Source: Acidobacteriota bacterium (GTDB lineage Bacteria > Acidobacteriota > Blastocatellia > Pyrinomonadales > Pyrinomonadaceae). From it: 64,000 nucleotides of DNA. The notes beneath the pieces are model-generated. The model did no database searches and was not told the origin of the DNA. It saw only the letters and a list, made by a program, of their open reading frames with translations. Within the stretch, counting starts at the first letter, position 1, and each line of letters begins with the position of its first letter. Below are positions 1 to 7,642 of the stretch, one piece after another. The stretch lies in the NCBI GenBank assembly GCA_019639175.1, contig JAHBSK010000003.1, forward strand, positions 434,001-498,000, read 5' to 3'. Made by a program: the position numbers and the translations under genes.

Positions 1-47
1 TTACGGATTTACGGTAGAGAATGTAATAAGGAAAACGAAAAAACTTA

Positions 48-452
48 TTAAGGTGTGATCAATTCGACCTTTGGGAAATACATGCGAAAACGTCGGGGGT
101 CGCGGGTAAGCACACGCAGGTTTGCAACTTCTGCATGCGCACCGATGTAGAAGTCCGGCATCGGAGAAGTTTTTGAACCCCCTCGGCGTTTATATTTTAC
201 GAACGCACGACCTGCCAAAAATGCGGCATTGTATGGAAGTGGTTCTCGCTTATAAAGGTCAAGAGGCAGGACTTTTTCTAGATCTTCAAGTTTGAGGAAC
301 GATGCGGATATCTCAGCAAAGATGATCGGATTAACGATCAAAGCCGATTCTTCTGCCACAGATTCCAGAGCAGTTGCCGACCACTCATACCACATCTCAT
401 CTTTCAGCAAAATATCAAATAAAACACTGCTGTCAACTAAGGTATCTTTCAA
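48..452 (-). CDS. vapC: PIN-domain ribonuclease toxin, VapC family
   Basis: This is a 134-residue single-domain PIN protein. VapC toxins are Mg-dependent RNases that cleave tRNA or rRNA and are neutralised by a co-transcribed antitoxin. The four acidic residues expected for the metal site are visible: D7 in the N-terminal LVDSSVLFD strand, E47 in the FAEIS helix, D100 in PDFYIGAHA and D118 in LTRDPRRF. The toxin appears catalytically intact. Its start overlaps the stop of the upstream AbrB-type gene by 4 bp (ATGA), the usual translational coupling of a VapBC operon. The cellular target cannot be read from the sequence. Family assignment is secure and target is unknown. Confidence 0.9.
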   Translation of the reverse strand: MKDTLVDSSVLFDILLKDEMWYEWSATALESVAEESALIVNPIIFAEISASFLKLEDLEKVLPLDLYKREPLPYNAAFLAGRAFVKYKRRGGSKTSPMPDFYIGAHAEVANLRVLTRDPRRFRMYFPKVELITP

Positions 453-691
453 TCATCACCTCGTGTTAAAGAGAGTATTTCATCTGTTGTCATTCCCTTA
501 TCAGTCGCCTTACCTTTAAGAAGTTCAACGATACGTTTGCCACGGCCTGGTTTATTTTTTTTTGGTTTTGTCTTTACTATTTCTGCCTTGCCCTTACGGA
601 TCACAATATCAATCTCAGTTCCGGGAAAAATTCCCAGTTTTTCCCGAACCTCTATCGGAATAGTTACTTGTCCCTTAGTCGTCACCCGCAT
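449..691 (-). CDS. vapB: AbrB/MazE-type antitoxin, VapB
   Basis: This is an 80-residue protein with an N-terminal SpoVT/AbrB swapped-hairpin DNA-binding domain (residues 3-45, motif TTKGQVTIPIEVREKLGI). A basic linker (KKNKPGRGKR) and an acidic C-terminal tail follow; the tail would wrap the toxin. It is the first gene of the minus-strand vapBC operon and should neutralise VapC and bind the operon promoter. A purine-rich GAGG ribosome-binding site lies just upstream of the ATG, inside an inverted repeat at 695-718 that is a good operator candidate. Confidence 0.9.
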   Translation of the reverse strand: MRVTTKGQVTIPIEVREKLGIFPGTEIDIVIRKGKAEIVKTKPKKNKPGRGKRIVELLKGKATDKGMTTDEILSLTRGDD

Positions 692-694
692 GAA

Positions 695-718
695 AGTATT
701 ACCTCACTAAGTAATACT
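695..718 (-). promoter_or_regulatory. Inverted repeat, probable VapBC operator
   Basis: A perfect 8-bp inverted repeat, AGTATTAC (695-702) and GTAATACT (711-718), is separated by 8 bp. It begins 4 bp upstream of the vapB ATG and covers the ribosome-binding site. AbrB-type antitoxins usually repress their own operon by binding such palindromes, so this is the likely autoregulatory site. That role is inferred from position and symmetry. Confidence 0.65.
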
Positions 719-773
719 AAGAAATGATAAGCAAAAAATCAAATTTGTATCTCAGTATGATATTCTGGCCGAA

Positions 774-1889
774 ATGGAAAAGTTGAAGACACCTGGGTTG
801 CTGCTTGATATAGAACGCGTTCGGCGAAATGCCGAGCGGATGAGTGAGATAGCGCTGAGAAACGGTGTTCGCCTTCGGCCACATGTTAAAACGCATAAAT
901 GTGTCGAGATCGCAAAGATACAAACGGCGGGACACAGCGGTGCGATAACGGTTTCGACGCTGGCTGAGGCACGGGCGTTTGCAAAGAATGGTTTTAACGA
1001 CATCACCTACGCGGTTCCTATTGAGCGTGGGAAGTTTGACCAGGCCACCGAGATCGTACAAAGTGGTGTAAAGCTTAATCTGCTGACCGATGATGCTGAG
1101 ACCGTAAAGGCTCTTAACGAAGCGGCTGGAAAAGCAGGTGTCAGGTTCGATGTGTTTCTAAAGGTCGATTGCGGGACGCACCGCGTCGGGGTCGAACCGC
1201 AGACGGCGGAGGCCATCGAAATACCGCGTCTGATCTCTGATTCAAAGAACCTTCATTTCGCGGGCATTCTCACCCACGCCGGACATTCATACGATGTACG
1301 GACAAAAGAAGACATACTTGCCGTTGCCCGGCATGAACGCGATGTGATGGTTGGCCTTGCCGACCGCCTTCGGAGCCAAAGCATTGAGGTGCCGACGGTC
1401 AGCGTTGGCTCGACTCCGACGATGTCGCTGATCGATGATCTGAACGGCGTTGACGAGATACGTCCGGGCAACTATATCTTCTGTGATAATTTTCAGGCGA
1501 CGCTGGGAAGCTGTTCTTTTGAGGACACGGCATTGACCGTTTTGACGGCGGTGATCCACAAGGACGCGACACGGCGAAGACTGGTCGTTGACGCGGGAGC
1601 GATAGCGTTATCAAAGGATCGCGGCCCAGTCGGGCTTGATCCGTCGTGCGGTTACGGTCGCGTGCTTGATCTGGAAGGAAACGAGACCGGAATGCGCGTC
1701 ACCTCGCTCTCACAGGAACACGGCGAGATCGAAGCTGGCAATGCTGACATATTTGAACGCTTACGGGTAGGCGACAGGCTGCGGATCCTTGCAAATCACT
1801 CGTGCCTCACCGCCGCACAATTTTCGCATTACAACGTTTTGGAAAATGGCTCGATCGTTAATAAATGGGAGATATTTTCCGGATGGTAA
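774..1889 (+). CDS. D-threonine aldolase / alanine-racemase-fold PLP enzyme
   Basis: This 371-residue protein belongs to the D-threonine aldolase / D-serine dehydratase-like (DSD1) family. These enzymes use PLP on an alanine-racemase TIM barrel with a metal-binding C-terminal domain. The PLP lysine motif RPHVKTHK is at residues 35-42. A C-terminal NHSC motif near residue 342 supplies the expected His/Cys metal ligands. Length matches the family. The gene stands alone between vapBC and a convergent small gene, so context does not fix the substrate: D-threonine, D-serine or another 3-hydroxy-D-amino acid. There is no Shine-Dalgarno sequence; a -10-like TATTCT ends 7 nt before the ATG. Confidence 0.85.
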   Translation: MEKLKTPGLLLDIERVRRNAERMSEIALRNGVRLRPHVKTHKCVEIAKIQTAGHSGAITVSTLAEARAFAKNGFNDITYAVPIERGKFDQATEIVQSGVKLNLLTDDAETVKALNEAAGKAGVRFDVFLKVDCGTHRVGVEPQTAEAIEIPRLISDSKNLHFAGILTHAGHSYDVRTKEDILAVARHERDVMVGLADRLRSQSIEVPTVSVGSTPTMSLIDDLNGVDEIRPGNYIFCDNFQATLGSCSFEDTALTVLTAVIHKDATRRRLVVDAGAIALSKDRGPVGLDPSCGYGRVLDLEGNETGMRVTSLSQEHGEIEAGNADIFERLRVGDRLRILANHSCLTAAQFSHYNVLENGSIVNKWEIFSGW

Positions 1890-1924
1890 AAGGAATGCAG
1901 ACAACACGCCCGCATTCCTTTTAA
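1888..1924. terminator. Bidirectional Rho-independent terminator
   Basis: A perfect 11-bp stem, AAAAGGAATGC (1888-1898) with GCATTCCTTTT (1912-1922), overlaps the stop codon of the aldolase-like gene. It has U-rich flanks in both directions and separates that gene from the convergent cystatin-like gene. Confidence 0.8.
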
Positions 1925-1945
1925 TGTAGTTGATTATTATCAGAT

Positions 1946-2299
1946 CTATTCTTTTTCCCAACTGGTGACGCTGAATTTACCCTCAAGATCGCGATAGATA
2001 ACCGCAGTAACGTAGTATTTCGATTCATTATCGCCGCCTTTTTCAGCGACCCTAAGACGCACGCGAAAATTAACTCCGGCCACGACCTGTTTTTCTGCTT
2101 TTGAGATCTTTATCAGGCGAAAATTCTCGCCCTGTCCCTTTACCGCAAAATCGGCAGCCTCTTTTACAGCTTTGTCTGACTTTTTAGCTTTTTGATAACT
2201 GCCAACGACCGGTGTCGTCTGTGCATTGATTTCGACCGACCCAAAAACAAAAAATGCCGCAAAGAAAACTGCTCCAAAGAAAAGTGTCTTTTGTATCAT
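1946..2299 (-). CDS. Secreted cystatin-like protein
   Basis: This is a 117-residue protein with a clear Sec signal peptide (residues 1-26, cleavage after INA). The mature domain carries all three contact elements of the cystatin fold that wedge into papain-like proteases. They are a glycine near the mature N terminus (G33 in VVGSYQ), the first-loop motif QVVAG (71-75, in EKQVVAGVNF) and a tryptophan in the second loop (W114, SVTSW). The helix text AADFAV (48-53) resembles the phytocystatin LARFAV signature. A role as an exported cysteine-protease inhibitor follows from these motifs but is untested. No protease partner is adjacent. A cystatin-like (NTF2/DUF) fold without inhibitor function remains possible. 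Confidence 0.7.
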   Translation of the reverse strand: MIQKTLFFGAVFFAAFFVFGSVEINAQTTPVVGSYQKAKKSDKAVKEAADFAVKGQGENFRLIKISKAEKQVVAGVNFRVRLRVAEKGGDNESKYYVTAVIYRDLEGKFSVTSWEKE

Positions 2300-2475
2300 A
2301 TTTATTAACCCCTTGTTATGTGAAGAATTACTATCAATGTTTACGTTTGCAGCATTTTATCTTTGCTGCCTTTCATAATCTGAACGTCTTAACGAAGAAA
2401 AGCTTGCACCTATTTTCACAAACATTAAGGTCTTTAACAAACTAAAGGCCCAACGACTTTTTTATTATCTTAGAT

Positions 2476-3462
2476 TCAAGTAGTAAGTGCAACACTTATA
2501 AGTTGATGATGATGTTTGAAAAACGGTTCATTGGGAGTACGGAAGCCCAAGGATTTACGAGGGCGGTTGTTCAAAGTTTCTTGTACTTTTAATATCCGGC
2601 TTTGTGATATGTTATCCCAAAGGGAGTTCTTAGGGAAGTATTGACGAATGAGGCCGTTGGTATTTTCGTTGAGGCCGCGTTCCCGGGAAGCGTAGGGGTG
2701 ACAGAAGTAGAAGGAAGCGTTGAGAGATTTGGCGATAGCCTGGTGTTCGGAGAACTCGCGTCCGTTATCGCTGGTCAGGGTTTTGACGACGAGTCCTGCG
2801 AGTTTTTGGCAGACGGCGTCTTTGACCAGATCGCCCTTGCGGCGGCTGATCATTTTCATCCTGAGCAGCTTTGATTTTCGTTCCGTCATAGTAACGATGA
2901 CTTTCTTTTGCGGACGTTTTCCGAGTACGGTGTCGAGTTCCCAGTCGCCGAAACGGGTCTTTTTATCAACGATCTTTGGACGCTGTTCGATACTGGTCTG
3001 ATTCACTAAAGAACCGCGTTTATCGTATCTTCCGTAACGTTTGCGATACTGCTTTCTGCCTCGCAGATTCAGATAAAGAGTGCCGCCCGCCTGCTTGTCC
3101 CGGTAGATATGCCGGTAGATCCATTCGTGGCTGATCGCTGCCCGGGACTTATTGCCGCCTTCTAAAGCCAGCCTGCCGGAAATCTGTTCGGGCGACCAGC
3201 CGGATGCGAGTTTTTCGTCAACTTCGGCCCAGACCCGCTCGCTGATCCGCGGCTTGGCTTTGTTCACTGTTCGCTCACGGGCACGTCGGTGGGCGAACCC
3301 CGGCCGATATCCTCGCTCTGACCGGTTCCGCCTGATCTCGCGCCCGATCGTTGATCTGTGCCTCCCGATCATTCGGCCTATCTCGGTTTTCGAATGCCCT
3401 GCTTTCAATAGGGCATGAATCTGGTATCTTTGTTCAAGGGTAAGCTGCTGATACTTTTTCAT
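2476..3462 (-). CDS. IS30-family transposase
   Basis: This is a 328-residue DDE transposase. The N-terminal helix-turn-helix (residues 1-45, LTLEQRYQIHALLKAG then IGREIRRNRS) recognises the terminal repeats, and an integrase core follows. The catalytic acidic residues are visible: D in GDWELDTV, D in LTSDNGREF, and E in the IS30-typical GLNENTNGLIRQYFPK block. The stop codon lies inside the left inverted repeat, as is common in compact IS elements. Nothing suggests truncation or frameshift, so the element is probably transposition-competent. Confidence 0.93.
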   Translation of the reverse strand: MKKYQQLTLEQRYQIHALLKAGHSKTEIGRMIGRHRSTIGREIRRNRSERGYRPGFAHRRARERTVNKAKPRISERVWAEVDEKLASGWSPEQISGRLALEGGNKSRAAISHEWIYRHIYRDKQAGGTLYLNLRGRKQYRKRYGRYDKRGSLVNQTSIEQRPKIVDKKTRFGDWELDTVLGKRPQKKVIVTMTERKSKLLRMKMISRRKGDLVKDAVCQKLAGLVVKTLTSDNGREFSEHQAIAKSLNASFYFCHPYASRERGLNENTNGLIRQYFPKNSLWDNISQSRILKVQETLNNRPRKSLGFRTPNEPFFKHHHQLISVALTT

Positions 3463-3555
3463 GATAACTCTTCGATGTTCTCATCTAAGAGCGAAGATGC
3501 TGCCAGCAGCTCGCCCTTCAACGAAATTCTCTCAAGAGTTGCACTTACTACTTGA
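2476..3555. mobile_element. IS30-family insertion sequence, apparently intact
   Basis: A single transposase gene is bounded by inverted repeats. The sequence ATTCAAGTAGTAAGTGCAAC at 2474-2493 is the exact reverse complement of 3538-3557. Taking the outer AT as a 2-bp target duplication, as IS30 elements often produce, gives a 1080-bp element; because AT is itself palindromic, the exact edges are ambiguous. The element inserted in the spacer just 3' of the serine-hydrolase gene and interrupts nothing. The intact DDE triad and perfect ends suggest recent arrival. Confidence 0.88.
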
Positions 3556-3564
3556 ATTCACGGA

Positions 3565-4755
3565 TTAAAAAAGGTTACGCATACCGCTTCTCAAACGACT
3601 GACAATATCTTTCCCGTCCAACGCTGAACGATCAATGACATTGGTGTTCATCACGATGATCGATGCCGTGCGGGTTGCAGGTTCTACATCAATGTAGCTC
3701 AAGAATCCGTTCTGATCGCCGCCGTGACCGATCAGTTTGCGGTTGTTGCTAGTGTCGATGAAGTAAATGAGGCCGATGTCGGTCGTAAAACCTGGATTTC
3801 CGTTTGCGTCGGTCGTTGCAGGTAACTGTGGCTGCCACATTTCCTCGAGCGAGGAGCGTTTGAGGATGGCATCATAGGAAATCCGGTCGCTGCCGCTCCC
3901 GGTTCTGACATTCTCACCAGAAGCAGACACGCCGGTCAGAAAATTCAGATATTTGACCATATCGGAGATCGGTGAATTCAGTCCGCTGTTTGAAACGGTG
4001 ATGCCGGTGTCGGCGTCAAAACGGCCTTCGGTGCGTTTGCCGTCGCGGACGTAATACGAATGTGAGCGATGTTTAAGCAGATGCGGAGGCGTAGTGTCAA
4101 AATATGTATTTTCCATCCCGAGCGGCCTGAAAATATTCTTGTCGATATAGGTTTCGTAAGATTCGCCGCTGACCTCTTCAATAATTCTGCCAAGATAGAT
4201 GATACCGGGATTTGAATAGCTGAACTTACTGCCCGGTTCAAACAAAACCTCGGTAAAAGGAAACATTGCCACAAGCTGTGACCATTCGGTCGGTTCAAAA
4301 GGCTCCCACGGTTTGTTGTTCCGCCACGGCCATGTGCCATTGCGAAAACCGCCGGAATGAGTCAAAAGATGCCGGATGGTAATTGCGTCCATCGAACCGA
4401 AAGAATTGTGTATCTTGCGAAGTTCGGGGACGTATTTCGTTACAGGATCATCCAGTTTTATCAGGCCGCGGTCGCGAAGCTGCATTATCGCAATGCCGGT
4501 AAAAGGCTTTGTGTTCGACGCCCAATGATAGATCGTGTCGGCATTGGCCGCCTGTTTCTTTTCCTCGTTCGCCAAGCCATAATGCTCCTCGGCCAGCACC
4601 TTGCCGTCCTTCACAAAGATAAAACTGCTGCCGACAATGCCCGCATCGGTCAGTTCTTTTTTATAGGCCTCGCGAAACGCTGCGAATTTATCAGTTTGTG
4701 CGTACATAACGGCTGCGAAAGACAATGATAACAAAAGAAAAAGGGTAAATTTCAT
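3565..4755 (-). CDS. Exported serine hydrolase, class C beta-lactamase/PBP-like
   Basis: This is a 396-residue protein with a Sec signal peptide (residues 1-20, cleavage after MYA). The beta-lactamase (Pfam) catalytic triad motifs are present: S80-N-T-K83 (SxxK), Y180-S-N182 (YxN) and a late HGG (GHGGDQNGF). Members include D-aminopeptidases, esterases and DD-peptidases, so substrate is open. The protein should act in the periplasm. Its 3' end lies 7 bp from the IS30 element, but the reading frame is complete. A second, larger relative lies at 40023-42419. Confidence 0.9.
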   Translation of the reverse strand: MKFTLFLLLSLSFAAVMYAQTDKFAAFREAYKKELTDAGIVGSSFIFVKDGKVLAEEHYGLANEEKKQAANADTIYHWASNTKPFTGIAIMQLRDRGLIKLDDPVTKYVPELRKIHNSFGSMDAITIRHLLTHSGGFRNGTWPWRNNKPWEPFEPTEWSQLVAMFPFTEVLFEPGSKFSYSNPGIIYLGRIIEEVSGESYETYIDKNIFRPLGMENTYFDTTPPHLLKHRSHSYYVRDGKRTEGRFDADTGITVSNSGLNSPISDMVKYLNFLTGVSASGENVRTGSGSDRISYDAILKRSSLEEMWQPQLPATTDANGNPGFTTDIGLIYFIDTSNNRKLIGHGGDQNGFLSYIDVEPATRTASIIVMNTNVIDRSALDGKDIVSRLRSGMRNLF

Positions 4756-5145
4756 AAAGGGAATACCGTCTTTGTCTCTACGAGTTCTTTGAAAAAGTTC
4801 AGTTACAAAGTCTGCGAAGCAGACGATATATCGGTAGCTAAAGGTAGAGCATCGCGAAACCTGTAGTCAGATCAAACCAACTCCGTTAAGCCTGTGAAGC
4901 AGGCGAAATAAAAGCCAATATGCCGCGTGTTTCACACGCTTGGCGAATGTTTCCCGTTTTCTACAGGTTCCGCTTCGCTGGACCTGTAGCTATTACTATT
5001 GCCGTCTGCTCCGCAGACTGTTTATCTCTAATCCGACTCGGATAGGTTTTTTACCAACGGCAAAATCATAGACCAAGCGTGGGCTTTTCATCCGCTTGAT
5101 TTTACTCTATTATGCCGTTTATTTCAGTTGTATCGACAAATAGTT
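4756..5145. repeat. Palindrome-rich intergenic spacer (REP-like cluster)
   Basis: This 390-bp spacer contains no credible gene but several short perfect palindromes. They include GTCTGCGAAGCAGAC (4810-4824), GCCTGTGAAGCAGGC (4890-4904), a GCGTGT/ACACGC hairpin near 4926-4940, and GTCTGCTCCGCAGAC (5004-5018). CCTGTAG/CTACAGG half-sites lie between them. The first and last palindromes share arms and frame the cluster. The pattern resembles decayed REP/MITE-type repeats. I see no transposase remnant. Confidence 0.6.
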
Positions 5146-5547
5146 ATGCTGCGATATTTTCATCTTGTTTTCGGCATTCTGTTGTTCGTCGTTTTTTTGA
5201 TAACGGGACAATATATGACGGCTGATTTTCCGGACAAAGAAGCCATCCCGCAGGATCTTAGATTGCTGATGCGTTCGCGGCATATCTATATCCTTTTTTC
5301 AGCTTTGATCCACGTTGTTCTGGGTGTATATCTGAGCGTACAACCGGCAGCTTGGCGAAAGGCGCTTCAGGGAACAGGTTCGCTGATCCTGACACTTTCA
5401 AGCCTTTTGTTTATCTGGGCCTTTGTCGCCGAGACATATACACAGCAGCACTTTACCGACATCAGCCGATACGGCATCTATGCCTCGCTCGCCGGTGTCA
5501 TTGTTCATATTTTCGGCGGTGTATCAATAGGAAAACACGAGTGGTAG
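5146..5547 (+). CDS. Small integral membrane protein, four predicted helices
   Basis: A 133-residue hydrophobic protein is predicted when the ATG at 5146 is used; a TTG at 5128 in the same frame would add six polar residues before the first helix and is less likely. Four hydrophobic segments alternate with short basic loops (for example RSRH between helices 1 and 2). I do not recognise the family with certainty. Nothing indicates an enzymatic motif. It lies between the palindrome cluster and the AlaRS-like gene, and spacing does not suggest an operon with either neighbour. Confidence 0.7.
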   Translation: MLRYFHLVFGILLFVVFLITGQYMTADFPDKEAIPQDLRLLMRSRHIYILFSALIHVVLGVYLSVQPAAWRKALQGTGSLILTLSSLLFIWAFVAETYTQQHFTDISRYGIYASLAGVIVHIFGGVSIGKHEW

Positions 5548-5666
5548 CAAGCGGTTTGGAAGTGTGTTCTTCTGAGAACCGTTCACACTCCTTTTGGCAT
5601 ATTAAAGCCCTGCACACTCCCTACCGGTCGTGTTTCCGCCTTGAGTCCTGATATATTATTAATGAA

Positions 5667-7556
5667 ATGAGCGTTTACGAGGAACTGACCGATTCACAAC
5701 AATTTGCCTGCCGCGTGATAGCAGATCATGCGCGTTCCACCACGTTTGCGATCGCCGACGGCATTCTGCCCGGCAACGAAGGCCGCAACTATGTTCTGCG
5801 AAAGATAATGCGTCGCGCCATCTATCACGGCCGCGAACATCTGGGCCTGAAAGACGCGTTCTTTTACAAGGTCTGCGATAAGGTCGTTGACGAGATGCAG
5901 GACGCATATCCCGAGATCGGCGTTCAGCGCGATTTCATCGGCAAGATGGTGCGGCTTGAGGAAGAGCGTTTTGGCAACACGGTCACGGTCGGCCTGGGTA
6001 AATTGAATGAACTGGGCATAAACGCCGGTTCTGCCGCTGATCCTGAGCTTTTTGTAAACATTGCAAAGCTCTACGACACATACGGAACACCTCGTGACCT
6101 TATCCGCGTTTTTCTTGAGGAAAACGGGATCGTTTTTGAGGAAGAAGATTTCAATGAACGATTTGATGCCGCGCTTCAGGAATTACAGCAGCAATCAGGC
6201 GTTGGGCAGACTCAAAGAAAAACGACGCTTAGTCCCGTTTATTCAGAACTGGCAGAAAGCGTCGGCAAACTGAATTTTCACGGTTACGACACGACATTCC
6301 TCGAAGATGCCGAGGTCGTTGCGATCATCAGGGACGATGCCCGCGTCAATGAGCTAAAACAGGGCGAAGAAGGCCTGATCGTTCTTCGTGACACGCCGTT
6401 TTATGCCGAATCGGGCGGACAGGTCGGCGATACGGGTTCGCTTTTCAGTTCGGACGCGCGTGTAAAGGTCTTGGACACCTTTGCTCCGGTCGCTGGCGTT
6501 AATCTGCATAAATCAAAGGTCGAACAAGGCACAGTCAAGGCCGGTGACAAGGTCACGGCTTCGGTCGATGCCGTAAAGCGCGATGCCACGCGGCGAAATC
6601 ACACCGCGACACACCTTGTCCACGCCGCGCTTCGCGAGGTTTTGGGAACGCACGTCAAGCAGGCCGGTTCGGTCGTGGCTCCGGGCTATCTGCGTTTTGA
6701 CTACACGCATTACCAACCGCTGACCGAAACCGAGATCAATGAGATCGAGGATCTTGTGAACCGCTACATTCTGGAGAACAACCCCGTCAATACGAACATA
6801 ATGTCCATTGAGGAAGCGATGAAAAGCGGAGCGATGGCGCTGTTCGGTGAAAAGTACGGTTCGGACGTTCGCGTCCTGAGCGTCGGTGACGGGCAATTTT
6901 CCAAGGAACTGTGCGGAGGCACACACGTCCGCGCCACCGGCGACATCGGCAGTTTTAAAATAACCGCGGATGAGGCGATCGCCTCCGGTGTTCGCAGGAT
7001 CAGAGCAATAACGGGCTTTGATTCATTTCACCGCTTTCGTGAGGACGAAGACCTTATAGCACGCTCGCTTAATGCCCTGAAAACCCAGCGTGACAATCTG
7101 CCGAACGCCATCGAACGGCTTCAGGAAGACCTCAAGCGGACACGCAAAGAGGTCGATGAGCTAAAGATGAAGCTGGCGACCGGCGGCGGTGCGGGCGGAC
7201 AGGAAAGCGATGATGTTCAGGAAATAAAAGGCGTTAAGGTCGTGGCAAAACTGGTTGATGGCCTGGACAAGGGCGGAATGCGGCACCTTTCGGACACGCT
7301 GCTTGCCCGCCTGAAAAGCGGCGTTGTGATATTGGGGCGCACCGAAGACGACAAGGTCTCGTTCATTGTCCGCGTTTCTGACGACCTCACCGATAAGGTA
7401 AAAGCAGGAAATATAATTAAGGAAATGGCTCAGATCGTAGGCGGACGCGGAGGCGGACGGCCCGACATGGCCGAAGGCGGCGGCAGCGACACGGCCAAGG
7501 CAGATGAGGCCATCACCGCCGGCCTAAAAATGATCGAAACCGCCGTCGGGGAATAG
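5667..7556 (+). CDS. Alanyl-tRNA synthetase lacking the N-terminal catalytic core
   Basis: This 629-residue protein aligns by motif to the C-terminal two thirds of AlaRS. It begins almost directly at the conserved RVIADHARSTT / IADGILPGNEGR block (about residue 290 of a full enzyme). It then has the editing domain with the zinc-site motifs HxxxH (H312, H316) and CxxxH (C416, H420), a coiled linker and the DHHA1/C-Ala domain with GGRGGGRPDMAEGG. Class II motifs 1-3 for amino-acid activation are absent. An in-frame stop at 5649 and an unrelated upstream gene exclude a longer frame here. It could deacylate mischarged tRNA-Ala in trans, pair with a separate catalytic subunit, or be a truncated copy. 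There is no Shine-Dalgarno sequence; TATATT (5652-5657) precedes the ATG by 9 nt. Confidence 0.85.
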   Translation: MSVYEELTDSQQFACRVIADHARSTTFAIADGILPGNEGRNYVLRKIMRRAIYHGREHLGLKDAFFYKVCDKVVDEMQDAYPEIGVQRDFIGKMVRLEEERFGNTVTVGLGKLNELGINAGSAADPELFVNIAKLYDTYGTPRDLIRVFLEENGIVFEEEDFNERFDAALQELQQQSGVGQTQRKTTLSPVYSELAESVGKLNFHGYDTTFLEDAEVVAIIRDDARVNELKQGEEGLIVLRDTPFYAESGGQVGDTGSLFSSDARVKVLDTFAPVAGVNLHKSKVEQGTVKAGDKVTASVDAVKRDATRRNHTATHLVHAALREVLGTHVKQAGSVVAPGYLRFDYTHYQPLTETEINEIEDLVNRYILENNPVNTNIMSIEEAMKSGAMALFGEKYGSDVRVLSVGDGQFSKELCGGTHVRATGDIGSFKITADEAIASGVRRIRAITGFDSFHRFREDEDLIARSLNALKTQRDNLPNAIERLQEDLKRTRKEVDELKMKLATGGGAGGQESDDVQEIKGVKVVAKLVDGLDKGGMRHLSDTLLARLKSGVVILGRTEDDKVSFIVRVSDDLTDKVKAGNIIKEMAQIVGGRGGGRPDMAEGGGSDTAKADEAITAGLKMIETAVGE

Positions 7557-7593
7557 GCCATTGTTTCCTGTCGGATGAATTTAAAAGCAAAAA

Positions 7594-7624
7594 CCGGGAT
7601 GTTCTTCTTATCCCGGCTTTATTA
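7594..7624. terminator. Rho-independent terminator between convergent genes
   Basis: A CCGGGAT/ATCCCGG hairpin (7594-7616) lies between the AlaRS-like gene and the convergent EamA gene. The T-run is stronger in the minus direction (TTTTTGCTTTT), but the hairpin can serve both strands. Confidence 0.75.
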
Positions 7625-7642
7625 TTCTGACCTGTTTATGCT

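Noticed and set aside
5548..5666. Frameshifted N-terminal half of AlaRS
   Set aside because: Only about 120 bp separate it from an unrelated gene, too short for the roughly 280 missing residues. An in-frame stop lies at 5649.
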